From: Iodobacter sp.
Lineage (GTDB): Bacteria > Pseudomonadota > Gammaproteobacteria > Burkholderiales > Chitinibacteraceae
Direction: 5' to 3'
Assembly (NCBI RefSeq): GCF_025352645.1
Contig: NZ_JANXSO010000136.1
Coordinates: 1-42,986, forward strand
Length of the DNA: 42,986 nucleotides
Position numbers and translations under genes: made by a program. Within the stretch, counting starts at the first letter, position 1. The number at the start of each line of letters is the position of its first letter. Below, one piece after another: positions 26,571-37,064 of the stretch. Under the pieces are notes generated by a model. It saw only the letters and a list, made by a program, of their open reading frames with translations. It made no database searches and had not been told where the DNA came from.

Positions 26571-27416
26571 ATGAATAACTGGCTAAAAACCACTATTTTG
26601 ATGGCGGGCATTATTGCCCTCTTTGCCATGATCGGCGGCATGATTGGCGGTAAAAGTGGCATGCTGCTGGCGCTGCTATTTGGCGGCGGCATGAATGTGT
26701 GGGCTTATTGGAATTCCGACAAAATGGTGTTGCGCATGTACAACGCTCATCCTGTCGATGCCCATACTGCGCCAGAGCTTTACGGCATGGTCGAAGAATT
26801 AGCCAGAAATGCCGGCCTACCTATGCCTAAAGTGTATGTGATTGATGAAGACCAACCAAATGCTTTTGCTACCGGTCGCGATCCAGAGCACGCCGCCGTT
26901 GCTGCCACTACTGGCATTATGCGGGTGCTGTCTTACCGTGAATTACGCGGCGTCATGGCGCACGAGCTGGCACACGTTCAACACCGCGATATTTTAATTT
27001 CCACCATTTCAGCCACCATGGCGGGGGCGATTTCTGCCTTAGCTAACTTTGCAATGTTTTTTGGCGGCAGAGATGAAAATGGCCGGGCCATGAATCCAAT
27101 TGCAGGAATTGCCTTAGCCATTTTGGCCCCGATTGCAGCATCGCTGATTCAAATGGCCATCTCACGCGCCCGCGAATTTGAGGCGGATGCAGGCGGCGCA
27201 CGCATCTCTGGCGATCCGCTGGCACTGGCCGACGCTTTACAAAAAATAGAGGCCCATGCGCGCGGCATACCGATGCAAGCAGCCGAAGACCATCCAGCAA
27301 CCGCACAAATGATGATTATCAACCCGCTGATAGGCGGTGGATTATCCGATTTATTTAGAACTCACCCACAAACCGCAGAGCGCATCGCCAGATTACATGC
27401 CATTGCGCGGGGTTAA
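26571..27416 (+). CDS. htpX: Membrane zinc metalloprotease HtpX
   Basis: Inner-membrane M48 protease that degrades misfolded membrane proteins alongside FtsH. The 281-residue protein has N-terminal membrane helices (about 7-24 and 30-50), the zinc motif HELAHVQH (near 130-137), two more membrane segments, and the third ligand in the EFEADAGG region near 203. I place the start at ATG 26571, preceded by GAGAG; an upstream in-frame start at 26541 gives a charged leader absent from the family. The frame is independent of fmt (120 bases away), so it likely has its own promoter. Confidence 0.94.
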   Translation: MNNWLKTTILMAGIIALFAMIGGMIGGKSGMLLALLFGGGMNVWAYWNSDKMVLRMYNAHPVDAHTAPELYGMVEELARNAGLPMPKVYVIDEDQPNAFATGRDPEHAAVAATTGIMRVLSYRELRGVMAHELAHVQHRDILISTISATMAGAISALANFAMFFGGRDENGRAMNPIAGIALAILAPIAASLIQMAISRAREFEADAGGARISGDPLALADALQKIEAHARGIPMQAAEDHPATAQMMIINPLIGGGLSDLFRTHPQTAERIARLHAIARG

Positions 27417-27473
27417 GGCAGGGGCACGATACGCCGTGCCTCACCCCAAATCCAACATTACAAAGAGAATATT

Positions 27474-28748
27474 TTGTTAGCTACTCAAAAATTTGCCAGC
27501 CGTATTGTTGCCAGCGTGCTTGCTGGCCAGAATCTAAACGAAGCCTTGAACAAAGTTTGGCGTGAAGATCCTAGCCTGCTACCTCGCCAAAAAGGTGCTA
27601 TTCAAGACGTTAGCTACGGCACACTGCGCCAACTGGGCTTAATTGAAAGCATCCTTAAGCAACTGCTGCAAAAACCTTTGCACGAACCTGAACTTAAAGC
27701 GCTGCTATTGGTTGCGATTTACCAGCTGCAATTTAGCCGCGCCGCAGCGCACGCCATTGTGGATCACGCCGTAACAGTAGCCACACAAACCGGCGCTGGC
27801 CATGGCAAAGGTTTAGTCAACGGCGTATTGCGTAATTTCTTGCGTCAAAAAAACGATCTATTCAACATGGCGCAAAACAGCGAATACGGCCAGTACTCGC
27901 ACCCCGCTTGGTGGATCTCGGCCATGCGCAAAACTTACCCAAAACAATGGCGCAATATTTTACTCGCCAATAATCAACACCCACCGATGACACTCCGAGT
28001 GAATCTTAACAAAACCACCGCCAATGATTATATTGCGCTGCTGGCACTCGAGGAGATTGGTGCCAGCTCTAGTGATGGTCTATCGATTCAATTGCAAAGC
28101 CCAGTAGGTGTAGATCGTTTGCCACACTTTTTTGATGGCTGGGTATCGGTACAAGATTTGGGCGCGCAGTATGCCGCTCGTATTTTAGATGTGCAAGATG
28201 GGCAGCGCGTACTGGATGCCTGTGCCGCGCCTGGCGGTAAAAGTGGCCATATTTTAGAGCTGGCAAAAGTAGCTTTAACCGCCGTTGATAACGATGGAAT
28301 CCGCCTAAGACGCGTACAAGAAAACATTGATAGGCTTGAACAAACGGCCACGCTGGTGCTTGGAGATGCAGCCCAGCCAGACGCTTGGTGGGACGGTCAG
28401 TTATTTGATCGCGTGCTCGCTGATGTGCCTTGCTCCGCCTCTGGTGTGGTGCGTCGCCATCCAGATATTAAGTGGCTACGCCGCAGCGGCGATTTTGCCG
28501 GATTTGCTCTCCAGCAAGCCCAAATGCTCGATGCCCTTTGGCCACTCGTAGCGCCGGGCGGCAAACTCCTGTACGCTACCTGCTCTGTTTTTGCAGCGGA
28601 AAATACCGAGGCAGTGAGCGCATTTGCCGCTCGCCATGCCAACGCAAAACAACTCCCTTTACCCGACTTCATCCCTGCAGATGGTCAGCTTTTGCCCACA
28701 CCGGAACATGATGGCTTTTTCTACGCCCTTTTTACTAAAACGGCCTAA
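27474..28748 (+). CDS. rsmB: 16S rRNA m5C967 methyltransferase RsmB
   Basis: Methylates cytosine 967 of 16S rRNA using S-adenosylmethionine, 424 residues. An N-terminal NusB-like helical domain (1-140) precedes the Rossmann methyltransferase with LDACAAPGGKSGH near 246, DVPCSASGVVRRHPDI near 321 and the second catalytic cysteine in YATCSVF near 370. Start TTG 27474 is backed by AAAGAG seven bases upstream. It heads the rsmB-DUF4390-ntrY-ntrX series typical of betaproteobacteria. Confidence 0.94.
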   Translation: MLATQKFASRIVASVLAGQNLNEALNKVWREDPSLLPRQKGAIQDVSYGTLRQLGLIESILKQLLQKPLHEPELKALLLVAIYQLQFSRAAAHAIVDHAVTVATQTGAGHGKGLVNGVLRNFLRQKNDLFNMAQNSEYGQYSHPAWWISAMRKTYPKQWRNILLANNQHPPMTLRVNLNKTTANDYIALLALEEIGASSSDGLSIQLQSPVGVDRLPHFFDGWVSVQDLGAQYAARILDVQDGQRVLDACAAPGGKSGHILELAKVALTAVDNDGIRLRRVQENIDRLEQTATLVLGDAAQPDAWWDGQLFDRVLADVPCSASGVVRRHPDIKWLRRSGDFAGFALQQAQMLDALWPLVAPGGKLLYATCSVFAAENTEAVSAFAARHANAKQLPLPDFIPADGQLLPTPEHDGFFYALFTKTA

Positions 28749-28772
28749 ACGCCATAGTTTGCGTTTGATGCC

Positions 28773-29423
28773 ATGCTGAAACCTAGCATGGTTGCCGCCT
28801 CTTATCTGCAAGGCCAGCGTCTGTTAAAGCTGGCTTTGTTTTGCATGGTTTGGCTCTGCTGCGCCATGATAGTTGTGGGCAACGCTTGGGCCGATGCTGG
28901 CGAGATTAAAGCGCAAAAAGTGGAAGCGAGTTTTGGCGATAATCGCATCGAGATTGCTGCTCGCTTTGATATATCCCTCTCCAATGATTTACAAGAAGCG
29001 CTTAAAAACGGCTTGTCACTGAGCTTTGTCTACGAATTTCAACTGACTCGCCCGCGCATCTACTCTTGGTATCGGCAGATGGCCGATGGCTTTGGCCCAA
29101 ACTCCTCCCTCAGCTATCAATTGTCTTACCACGCGCTTAGTCGGCAATATCGGCTACACGTTGGCAGCTTTTACCGCAACTTTCAAAATATTAACGAAGC
29201 GCTTGCAGCGCTCGGCATTGTGCGCAATTGGGGCGTGCTTTACGACAGCAATATTGCCCGTGATAAAGCAGGGGATTTTGCAGGTAAAGTGCGCTTAAAG
29301 CTTGATCGCTCACGCCTACCTAAAACCTATCAGTTAACCGCCTTTGGCCATGAAGAATGGCAGCTAGAATCACCGTGGGTAGAGTTCACTAAGGTACGTG
29401 AAGAAGCCAGCAGCAATGAATAA
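28773..29423 (+). CDS. DUF4390 exported protein
   Basis: Protein of unknown function, 216 residues, found almost only between rsmB and ntrY in betaproteobacteria. It has a signal-anchor or signal peptide ending near AWADAG (about 42) and a beta-rich mature part with [14 protein letters not shown] near 90 and [20 protein letters not shown] near 113, the core of the family. The position suggests a periplasmic accessory to the NtrY sensor, which is an inference. Its stop overlaps the ntrY start by eight bases. Confidence 0.85.
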   Translation: MLKPSMVAASYLQGQRLLKLALFCMVWLCCAMIVVGNAWADAGEIKAQKVEASFGDNRIEIAARFDISLSNDLQEALKNGLSLSFVYEFQLTRPRIYSWYRQMADGFGPNSSLSYQLSYHALSRQYRLHVGSFYRNFQNINEALAALGIVRNWGVLYDSNIARDKAGDFAGKVRLKLDRSRLPKTYQLTAFGHEEWQLESPWVEFTKVREEASSNE

Positions 29424-31554
29424 ACCCAAGCTACTACTACTGGCCTCACTGGGGGCCATCCTTATTTTTCTACTCGCCACGGCCAGTGGTAACACCTCCG
29501 CTTTTGCCGAGTATTACGGCCTGCTGCTGGTGCTTAATTTATTACTCCTCAGCGGCCTGCTATTTTTAGTTAGCTTTCGCCTGATTAAGCTTATCCAAAA
29601 AGTACGCGCCAAAGTATTTGGCTCTCGGCTTACCCTCAGAATGGTGTTGATGTTTGCCTTGGTGGCTGTACTACCAGGCACGCTGGTTTACACACTCTCC
29701 GTACAGTTTTTAAATCGTAGTATTGAAAATTGGTTTGATGTACGCGTCGATCATGCGCTTGATCGAGGGCTGAACCTAGGCCACAACGCCATTGATTATC
29801 AACTGGGTGATTTGGCCCGCAAAGCCACGGTGATTGCGCTCGATATTAGCGATGATAGCAGTGCCGGCATGCTCTCTAGGCTTGGGCGCTTACGCGAACA
29901 AACCGGCGTACAAGAGTTATCTTTATTTGATGAATCTGGCCAAACTTTGGCGCATATTGGCGGGGAAAATGCCAGCCTTTTCCCCGTTCAGCCCGATCGA
30001 AACCAATTACGCCAAGCGATGCGGGGCCCCTTCAAAATCATCGAGCCCCATACCGATCAAGGCCTGAGCATGCGGGTACTGGTGGCCGTACGAGCCAGTA
30101 ACTTTGGTGAGCGAACCCGCATCTTACAACTCATTCAACCCGTCCCCAAGCAATTAGCCGCCGATGCCGAGCTGGTTGAAAAAGTACGCAGTGATTACAA
30201 ACAACTCTCGCAATCAAGGCGAGGGCTTAAACTTATTTACAGCTTAACGCTGACGCTGGCACTGTTAATGGCCTTGCTAGGCGCACTGGCCCTCGCTATT
30301 TACCTATCCGATAAACTAGCCGCACCGCTTTCGGTGTTAGCCGAGGGCACGCGTGCGGTTGCGGCGGGGGATTACTCGCAGATGCAGCCCGTGATCAGCC
30401 GTGATGAGCTAGGGATACTGACGCACTCCTTTAACCGTATGACACGGCAGCTTTCTGAAGCGCGTAGCACCCTTGAAACCCACCAGGCAGAACAAGCCGC
30501 GGGCAGAGCCCACCTTGGCGCGATTTTGGGATCTCTTTCGGCAGGTGTATTATCATTTGACGATGCTTGGCAGCTGCGCTCTTCCAACCAAAGTGCCTTA
30601 AGAATTCTAGGAATAGATCCAGAAAGAATTGGTGAAGAACCGCTTTCAAACTGGCATTTAATTTATCCAGCACTTACACCATTTTGTACTCAGATCTCAG
30701 ATAGATTACTATCGGAGCAAGATCACTGGCAACATCAGTTAGAATTAGCAAATACGAAACGGGTTTTACATGTACGTGGCACCCGTTTGCTAGATCAACA
30801 AGACTCATCTCACACCGGTTTTGTGGTGGTATTTGATGATATTACTGAGCTTCTTTCCGCCCAGCGCGATGCGGCTTGGGGCGAGGTAGCAAGGCGTTTG
30901 GCGCATGAAATTAAAAACCCGCTTACACCCATTCAGCTCGCCGCAGAACGCATGGAACACAAGCTTGCTGATAAACTAGATGCGGCCAGTGCCGAGCTGC
31001 TATCGCGTAATACTCAAACCATTGTGCGCCAGGTTGGAGCACTTAAAGATATGGTGGATGCGTTCCGTGATTATGCGCGGCAGCCGAGCGGCAAGAAAAA
31101 GCCACTCGACTTTCAACGGCTGTTAACTGAAATTTTAGTGCTCTATGAAGCCTCACCCTTGATCTTAAAACAGATGAGCCATGAGTCTTTAATCGTGCTT
31201 GGCGACGCTACCCAGCTGCGTCAAGTGATCCATAACCTCTTACAAAATGCTCAAGATGCCATCACTGGGCAAGAGAATTCCGAAAAACCGAATCGGATTT
31301 GCCTTAAGATGGAAAAAAACGAGCGATTTGCAAGCTTAACCGTATCAGATAGTGGCAGTGGTTTCCCTGCAGAAATCTTGCCTCGGGTATTTGAGCCCTA
31401 TATAACCACCAAGATAAAGGGGACTGGGTTAGGTTTAGCCATCGTTAAAAAAATAATCGAAGAACATCAGGGCCGAATACAGGCCGGCAACAGGGATGAA
31501 GGCGGCGCTTGGGTTCGTATCGAGCTGCCCCTCGCGGAGGAAGCAATTGGCTAG
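29416..31554 (+). CDS. ntrY: NtrY-type sensor histidine kinase
   Basis: Membrane sensor kinase of the NtrY/NtrX system, 712 residues from ATG 29416. Membrane helices lie near 8-25, 30-50, 75-100 and 275-300; a periplasmic sensor domain lies between, followed by HAMP (about 300-355), PAS (about 370-475), and the kinase core. The H-box is [15 protein letters not shown], the N-box [10 protein letters not shown], the G-boxes DSGSGFP and GTGLGLAIV, all intact. In several proteobacteria NtrYX senses oxygen/redox or nitrogen status. It overlaps both DUF4390 and ntrX, so expression is tightly coupled. Confidence 0.92.
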   Translation: MNKPKLLLLASLGAILIFLLATASGNTSAFAEYYGLLLVLNLLLLSGLLFLVSFRLIKLIQKVRAKVFGSRLTLRMVLMFALVAVLPGTLVYTLSVQFLNRSIENWFDVRVDHALDRGLNLGHNAIDYQLGDLARKATVIALDISDDSSAGMLSRLGRLREQTGVQELSLFDESGQTLAHIGGENASLFPVQPDRNQLRQAMRGPFKIIEPHTDQGLSMRVLVAVRASNFGERTRILQLIQPVPKQLAADAELVEKVRSDYKQLSQSRRGLKLIYSLTLTLALLMALLGALALAIYLSDKLAAPLSVLAEGTRAVAAGDYSQMQPVISRDELGILTHSFNRMTRQLSEARSTLETHQAEQAAGRAHLGAILGSLSAGVLSFDDAWQLRSSNQSALRILGIDPERIGEEPLSNWHLIYPALTPFCTQISDRLLSEQDHWQHQLELANTKRVLHVRGTRLLDQQDSSHTGFVVVFDDITELLSAQRDAAWGEVARRLAHEIKNPLTPIQLAAERMEHKLADKLDAASAELLSRNTQTIVRQVGALKDMVDAFRDYARQPSGKKKPLDFQRLLTEILVLYEASPLILKQMSHESLIVLGDATQLRQVIHNLLQNAQDAITGQENSEKPNRICLKMEKNERFASLTVSDSGSGFPAEILPRVFEPYITTKIKGTGLGLAIVKKIIEEHQGRIQAGNRDEGGAWVRIELPLAEEAIG

Positions 31555-32848
31555 TCAGGATATTTTGATCGTCGACGACGAAGTCGGCATTCGTGAATTA
31601 TTGTCAGAAATTCTGCAAGATGAAGGCTATGGCATTGTTTTAGCCGAAAATGCAGAAGCTGCTCGCAAAATCAGAAATCAATCTCAGCCACGCTTGGTGC
31701 TATTGGATATCTGGATGCCAGATACTGATGGGATCACGCTGCTTAAAGAATGGTCGCGAAATGGTCAGCTCACCATGCCTGTGGTGATGATGTCTGGTCA
31801 CGCGACTATTGATACGGCGGTGGAAGCCACCCGTATTGGCGCGCTTGATTTTTTAGAAAAGCCAATTGGTTTGCAAAAACTATTGGCTACGGTAAAGCGT
31901 GCGCTTTCTTTACCTAGCGAAGTGGCTCCGCGTGCGCCAACTTTAGAGCGATTAGGCTCAGGGCAAGCGATTCAAGAATTGCAGGCAACCTTAAGCCCAT
32001 TGCGTGGTAAAACCGGCCCAGTCTTACTGCTCGGTTTACCTGGCGTTGGGTTTGAGCACTGTGCACGCTATTTAAATCAAGGTAGCGCGCCGTTTATTTC
32101 GCCTCCTTCGAATGAAGACTTGGCCCAAGCCCCCCAAGAATTACTCAATAAAGCCGCGGGAGGGATCTTATTTCTGCGTGATTTAGCGTGGTTAGATCGC
32201 CGAGCACAGATCGGTTTAAAAAGTATTCTGCCAAGATTAGAAAAACAACGCGTGCGCTTAGTGTGTGCTTCTAGTAAGCCACTGAGTGTTTTGGCGGGGC
32301 AAATTGAGCCAGAGCTACTCAATTTTATTTCGCAGCTCAGCATTGCCATCCCCGCTTTATCAGAGCACCGCGAAGATATCCCTGCCTTGGCAGAAAAGCT
32401 GCTGAATGACGCCATTGGCATGCATAAGCTAGGCCCGCGTTACTTTAGCCCCTTAGCTTTGCAATTATTATCCCGCCAAGATTGGGCCGGTAATTTAGAT
32501 GAGCTGGCCAATGTGGTAAAAAGCGTGGCAATTACCAGCCGCGATGGTGAAATAGATAGCGCGCCACTGGCCCGCTTGCTTTCTCAGTTTTCACCCAATG
32601 GTAGCATGCACAGCGAAAGCCACAGCCAACACGCAACTGGCTTGCCAAATATTGATCTCAGCCTGCCGCTACGTGAGGCGCGCGATCAATTTGAAAAGCT
32701 CTATATCGAGCGGCAAATTGATTTATCTAACGGTAATATGAGTCGTGTGGCAGAAAAAGTCGGCCTAGAACGTACTCACCTTTACCGCAAGCTAAAGCAA
32801 CTGGGTATTGCGGTGCCAAAAAAGCAGCGCAGCACTGAGGAAGAGTAA
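31547..32848 (+). CDS. ntrX: NtrX-like response regulator with degenerate AAA+ domain
   Basis: Partner of NtrY, 433 residues. The receiver domain is intact: VDDE near 10, phospho-acceptor Asp in [13 protein letters not shown], and Lys in EKPI. The C-terminal Fis-type helix-turn-helix ([20 protein letters not shown]) is also intact. The central domain is not: the Walker A position reads GLPGVGFEH (Phe for the ATP-binding Lys, near residue 165), the GAFTGA loop that contacts sigma-54 is missing together with about 35 residues, and Walker B reads GGILFLRDL (Arg for the catalytic Asp). It should therefore act as a plain DNA-binding regulator. Start TTG 31547 is set by GGAGG six bases upstream; an ATG at 31496 lies inside ntrY. 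Confidence 0.85.
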   Translation: MASQDILIVDDEVGIRELLSEILQDEGYGIVLAENAEAARKIRNQSQPRLVLLDIWMPDTDGITLLKEWSRNGQLTMPVVMMSGHATIDTAVEATRIGALDFLEKPIGLQKLLATVKRALSLPSEVAPRAPTLERLGSGQAIQELQATLSPLRGKTGPVLLLGLPGVGFEHCARYLNQGSAPFISPPSNEDLAQAPQELLNKAAGGILFLRDLAWLDRRAQIGLKSILPRLEKQRVRLVCASSKPLSVLAGQIEPELLNFISQLSIAIPALSEHREDIPALAEKLLNDAIGMHKLGPRYFSPLALQLLSRQDWAGNLDELANVVKSVAITSRDGEIDSAPLARLLSQFSPNGSMHSESHSQHATGLPNIDLSLPLREARDQFEKLYIERQIDLSNGNMSRVAEKVGLERTHLYRKLKQLGIAVPKKQRSTEEE

Positions 32849-33858
32849 TGCCGCTTATCCCCTGTGATATAGATCGCTTAATTGCGAGTGCAGATGAAAT
32901 CCTTGCATTGCAAGCCAACGAGGGCCTGCAGCTGGCTAAGTTGGCACAAATGCAAGCGCATTCCATTGGCTATATCCAAGGGGAAATTCGGGCAGGGCTG
33001 ATTTTAGGCAGGGCCCAACTGATATTAGGCGAGCTGCAAAGTGCCTTAAATACTTTGCAGCACACCCTACTGATGGCGGTGGATGGCTCCTTAGAAAAAG
33101 TGCAGCTGCTAGAGCAAATTGCGCGCTGTCATTTTGACCTTGGTGACTCCACCCTTGCGGCTAAGCTTTGGCAAGAATGCGCGCAATTAGCGCAAGAGCA
33201 ACAGCACTATAGCCCGCTGATTCATGCGCATATTGGCCTAGGCCAAGTTTATTTTGGCTTTGAAAACTACCCCTCAGCCCTGCATTCACACTACCAAGCG
33301 TTTGATTATCTACACACGAGTAGCAATACAGAACTACGCTGCCGGGTTTACGCCAATATTGTGGTGGATTTACTCAGCCTAGAGCGCCTAAGCGAAGCCG
33401 CCGCCATGCTGCAACGCCTACAAGATGCAGCGCTCACCCAGCGCAGTCTTAGCACCGATATAGAAACCTATCGCTTAAAAGGCCTACTCGACTTAGCCAA
33501 TCAGCAGGTGGCAGACGCAAGAATCCACTTTGCCACCGCCTTAAAAATTTGCCACTTACAAGCCAACCCATGGAGTGAAGCCATGAGCTTGCTTGGCTTA
33601 GGCCGCTGTGATCTGGTCGATCAAGAATGGGCCAATGCCCTAGCCCACCTCAACCAAGCCCTCGACGTAGCCTGTGGCTTACAAAACCCACACCTACTGT
33701 GCAAAATTCATTTTGCCCTAAGCAGCTGCTATGAAGGGCTAAATGAGCTACACACCGCTAAAACCCACCTCACAGAATATCTGCAATACAAGCAGCTATT
33801 ACAGCCCAAACAAAGTGGCTTAAGTCTGCCCGATAAGAGCGCATCGCAAGCAACCTAG
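32848..33858 (+). CDS. TPR-repeat protein, cotranslated with ntrX
   Basis: A cytoplasmic protein of 336 residues built from helical tetratricopeptide repeats from about 50 to 310 (for example ALHSHYQAFDYL, ALAHLNQALDVA, AKTHLTEYLQYK). It has no signal peptide, catalytic motif or second domain; such repeats resemble the sensory part of some regulators. Its ATG shares one base with the ntrX stop (TAATG), so it is probably made by reinitiation together with NtrX, and it sits between ntrX and trkA. Possible role: a protein-interaction partner of NtrX or NtrY. I do not recognise a specific family. Confidence 0.75.
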   Translation: MPLIPCDIDRLIASADEILALQANEGLQLAKLAQMQAHSIGYIQGEIRAGLILGRAQLILGELQSALNTLQHTLLMAVDGSLEKVQLLEQIARCHFDLGDSTLAAKLWQECAQLAQEQQHYSPLIHAHIGLGQVYFGFENYPSALHSHYQAFDYLHTSSNTELRCRVYANIVVDLLSLERLSEAAAMLQRLQDAALTQRSLSTDIETYRLKGLLDLANQQVADARIHFATALKICHLQANPWSEAMSLLGLGRCDLVDQEWANALAHLNQALDVACGLQNPHLLCKIHFALSSCYEGLNELHTAKTHLTEYLQYKQLLQPKQSGLSLPDKSASQAT

Positions 33859-34212
33859 TTTAAAAAATTCAATACCTCAAGGCGTAATACTTTTACTCTG
33901 CGATCTAAACCTACCACATGCAAAGATGATCACGGCCTAAGGTAAAGTTACTCCCCCTCTAGCTAGGGTCTGTTGACGTTTCATTCACGGCTGCGTTGGC
34001 TACAGCTTTGGGGCTGAGCCGCGATAAAAAACAGATGGCTGTCTTCAACAACATATTTTTCTCTATAAAACTCCGCACTCTATCTATTTCTAGATAATTC
34101 AATACTTGGGTTTTTACTGTGTAACACTCCCCTATAAATTGCATCAACAACACCCCATACTCTAAGCCCTACGCTATCCTTCAAATGCATTAAAACTTCG
34201 CATGGAATAATC
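33859..34212. other. 354-base non-coding gap, possible decayed repeat
   Basis: No convincing gene. A minus-strand frame 33959-34153 (64 codons) has no ribosome binding site. The stretch starting AGGGTCTGTTGACGTTTCAT (from 33964) has the look of an insertion-sequence or MITE end, but I find no matching inverted end in the window. The trkA promoter should lie here. Confidence 0.3.
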
Positions 34213-35589
34213 GTGTCAAATATCTTAATTCTTGGCGCTGGCCGTGTTGGCGCATCAGTGGCTGAGCAGCTAGTGCATGAGCGCTATCACGTCACCATTG
34301 TGGATGAAAACCCAGAGCAGCTTAAGCCGCTGGCTGATCGGCTCGACCTACGCACCTTGGTTGGCCACGCCGCCAGTCCTGCCGTGTTGGCAGCCGCAGG
34401 AGCGGCCGATGCGGATTTACTGCTGGCCGTTACGCCACTGGATGAGCTCAATATGGTGGCTTGTAAGATTGCTTACGAGTTATTTAATGTGCCCACTCGC
34501 CTTGCGCGGATTCGTGACCCTGATTTACTGGCGCGGCCAGAGCTATTTACCGACAATAATTTTGCGATTGATCATGTCATCACCCCCGCGCAAATTGTGA
34601 CCGACTATTTGGTCAGCTTGGTAGAAACCCCTGAAGCGCTGCAAGTGCTAGATTTTGCCGGTGGCAAGGCGCAACTGGTGGCGATTCGGGTAGAGGCTGG
34701 GGCGCATATGGATGGCCAAGATTTAGCCACGCTGGATCGGCTTTTACCTAAAATTGATCGACGCGTAGTATCAATTTACCGCAAGAATCGCCGTGTGCAT
34801 CCTGATGGCAATACCGTGTTACAAGTGGGAGATGAGGTGTTTTTCCTCGCCGCCACCGAGCATATTCGCGCCGTAATCAAAGAAATGCGTGGCACAGAAA
34901 AAGCCATCAAACGCATTACGCTTTCCGGCGGTGGCAATGTGGGTTATCGCCTTGCGCAAACCCTGCAACACGATTATCAAGTCAAATTAATTGAAGCCAA
35001 CAAAGAACGCGCCGCTTGGCTAGCCGAAGCGCTACCGTACGCCTTGGTGCTACGGGGCGATGCCACCGATGAGGCGCTATTAGAAAGCGAGCTAATTGAG
35101 CGCTGCGATCTTTACATGGCGCTCACCTCCGATGATGAAGACAATATTATGTCTAGCCTTTTGGCGAAACAGATGGGGGCGCGCAAAACCATCGCCATTA
35201 TTAATCGCTCGCGTTATGTAGACCTTTTGCAAGGCGGCAAGATTGATGTGGCCATTTCCCCAGCCATTGCCACCATCGGCTCACTACTTGCCCATGTTAG
35301 AAGCGGTGATGTTGTGGCGGTGCACAGCCTGCGGCGCGGTGCGGCAGAGGCAATGGAAATCATCGTACACGGCACGCCCGCCACTAGCCGCGTCGTTGGT
35401 AAAAAGATCGATGATATTAAGTTGCCCTCAGGTGCTGATTTGGCCGCCATTGTGCGTGGTAACAAAGTGATCATTGCCCATGGCGACACCATGATAGAAA
35501 GCGATGATCATGTGATTTTATTTGTGGATAACAAAGCGCATATTCGCGAAGTAGAACAACTATTTGCCGTAAAACTTGGATTTTTCTGA
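34213..35589 (+). CDS. trkA: Trk potassium uptake NAD-binding subunit TrkA
   Basis: Peripheral membrane regulator gating the TrkH potassium channel, 458 residues, normal length. Two tandem RCK modules are seen: Rossmann fold ILGAGRVGASVAE at the N-terminus with acid VDENPE, and the second ITLSGGGNVGYRLA near 235, each followed by a TrkA_C domain. The start is GTG 34213, with GGAATAA about six bases upstream. It overlaps trkH by one base (TGATG). Confidence 0.95.
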   Translation: MSNILILGAGRVGASVAEQLVHERYHVTIVDENPEQLKPLADRLDLRTLVGHAASPAVLAAAGAADADLLLAVTPLDELNMVACKIAYELFNVPTRLARIRDPDLLARPELFTDNNFAIDHVITPAQIVTDYLVSLVETPEALQVLDFAGGKAQLVAIRVEAGAHMDGQDLATLDRLLPKIDRRVVSIYRKNRRVHPDGNTVLQVGDEVFFLAATEHIRAVIKEMRGTEKAIKRITLSGGGNVGYRLAQTLQHDYQVKLIEANKERAAWLAEALPYALVLRGDATDEALLESELIERCDLYMALTSDDEDNIMSSLLAKQMGARKTIAIINRSRYVDLLQGGKIDVAISPAIATIGSLLAHVRSGDVVAVHSLRRGAAEAMEIIVHGTPATSRVVGKKIDDIKLPSGADLAAIVRGNKVIIAHGDTMIESDDHVILFVDNKAHIREVEQLFAVKLGFF

Positions 35590-37058
35590 TGCAGCTAACC
35601 CAACGTATTTTTCCCACAATTAATATTTTGGCGCGGGTTGCCGCTATTTTTTCGCTATGGATTTTGATCCCGATTACCGTGGCTTGGTGGGGAAACGATG
35701 CAGGGCTGCAGCCTTTTATCACCGCGCTGCTAAGCTTGCTGTTGTTTAGCGGAGCCTTAAGCCTGCTCACTCATCGCTATAAGCGGGAAATGAAATCGCG
35801 GGATGGTTTTATTTTAGTGGTTGGGCTTTGGACCACCCTGCCCGCCGTGGCGGCGCTGCCACTGATGCTATTTGATACGCAGCTCTCCTTTACACACGCC
35901 TACTTTGAAACCATGTCGGCGCTTACCACCACCGGCGCAACGGTACTCACCGGCCTAGATCAGCTACCCGCATCAATCAATCTATGGCGGCACCTGTTAA
36001 ATTGGTTGGGCGGCATGGGGATTATTGTGCTGGCGGTGGCGATTCTGCCCATGCTGGGGGTGGGGGGAATGCAGCTATTTAAAGCCGAAACCCCGGGTCC
36101 AATCAAAGACTCAAAACTTACACCTAGAATCCGTGAAACCGCCAGAAACCTTTGGATAGTCTACGCAGGCCTCACGCTGGCTTGCGCCCTGCTGCTTAAA
36201 TTTGTAGGTGGGATGAGCTGGCTAGATGCAGTTTGCCATGCCTTTGCCGCCATGTGCCTAGGAGGATTCTCTACCCACGATGCCAGCGTAGGCTTTTTTA
36301 ACTCGCCCATTATCGAGGCGATTCTCATCGTATTTATGCTGCTGGCCGCTACTAACTTCGCCACACATTATCTAGCACTAACTGGGCGCAAATTTTCCAC
36401 TTACTGGAAAGACTCTGAATTTAAAGCCATGATTGTGCTGATTGTGGTGAGCACCCTCGGCAGCGCAGCCTATCTAGTATGGCAAAAAACCTATGGCGAC
36501 TATCTCACCTCGCTCAGGCATGTGGCCTTTAATCTGGTCTCTATCGCCACCGATTCTGGCTTTGCCAGTGTTGATTTTGGTCAGTGGCCAATCTTTGTGC
36601 CCTTACTGATGCTGTTTTTATCCTGTATCACCGCCTGCTCCGGCTCAACTGGTGGTGGGGTTAAAATGATTCGCACCTTAATTATGCTGCGCGAATCTAA
36701 ACGGCAAATGTCTACCCTGATTCACCCCAATGCAGTTCACCCTTTGCGCGTCAATGGGATGTCCATTCCTGGCAATATTGTCTTTGCGATCATGGGCTTT
36801 GTCTTTTTATACTGCATGAGCATCGTTGGGCTGACATTTATACTATTGATTTCTGGCCTCGATTTTTTATCTAGCTTTACCGCCATCATTGCCTGCATCA
36901 ATAATGCCGGCCCCGGCCTTGGCGTGGTTGGCCCCGCATCTAACTACGGCGTACTCAGCGATTTTCAAATCTGGGTATGTAACTTTGCCATGCTGCTTGG
37001 CCGCTTAGAAGTATTCTCAGTACTGATTTTATTTACCCGCGCTTTTTGGAAATCTTAA
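35589..37058 (+). CDS. trkH: Trk potassium uptake membrane subunit TrkH
   Basis: Potassium channel/transporter subunit, 489 residues with repeated membrane-pore-membrane units. The four selectivity-filter loops are visible: TTTGATVLTG near 115, CLGGFSTHD near 221, ATDSGFASVD near 317 and INNAGPGLG near 437, with the filter glycines in place. Works with TrkA in the inner membrane. It is followed six bases later by a LysE-type gene, so the transcript may continue. Confidence 0.95.
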   Translation: MQLTQRIFPTINILARVAAIFSLWILIPITVAWWGNDAGLQPFITALLSLLLFSGALSLLTHRYKREMKSRDGFILVVGLWTTLPAVAALPLMLFDTQLSFTHAYFETMSALTTTGATVLTGLDQLPASINLWRHLLNWLGGMGIIVLAVAILPMLGVGGMQLFKAETPGPIKDSKLTPRIRETARNLWIVYAGLTLACALLLKFVGGMSWLDAVCHAFAAMCLGGFSTHDASVGFFNSPIIEAILIVFMLLAATNFATHYLALTGRKFSTYWKDSEFKAMIVLIVVSTLGSAAYLVWQKTYGDYLTSLRHVAFNLVSIATDSGFASVDFGQWPIFVPLLMLFLSCITACSGSTGGGVKMIRTLIMLRESKRQMSTLIHPNAVHPLRVNGMSIPGNIVFAIMGFVFLYCMSIVGLTFILLISGLDFLSSFTAIIACINNAGPGLGVVGPASNYGVLSDFQIWVCNFAMLLGRLEVFSVLILFTRAFWKS

Positions 37059-37064
37059 TCTGAT

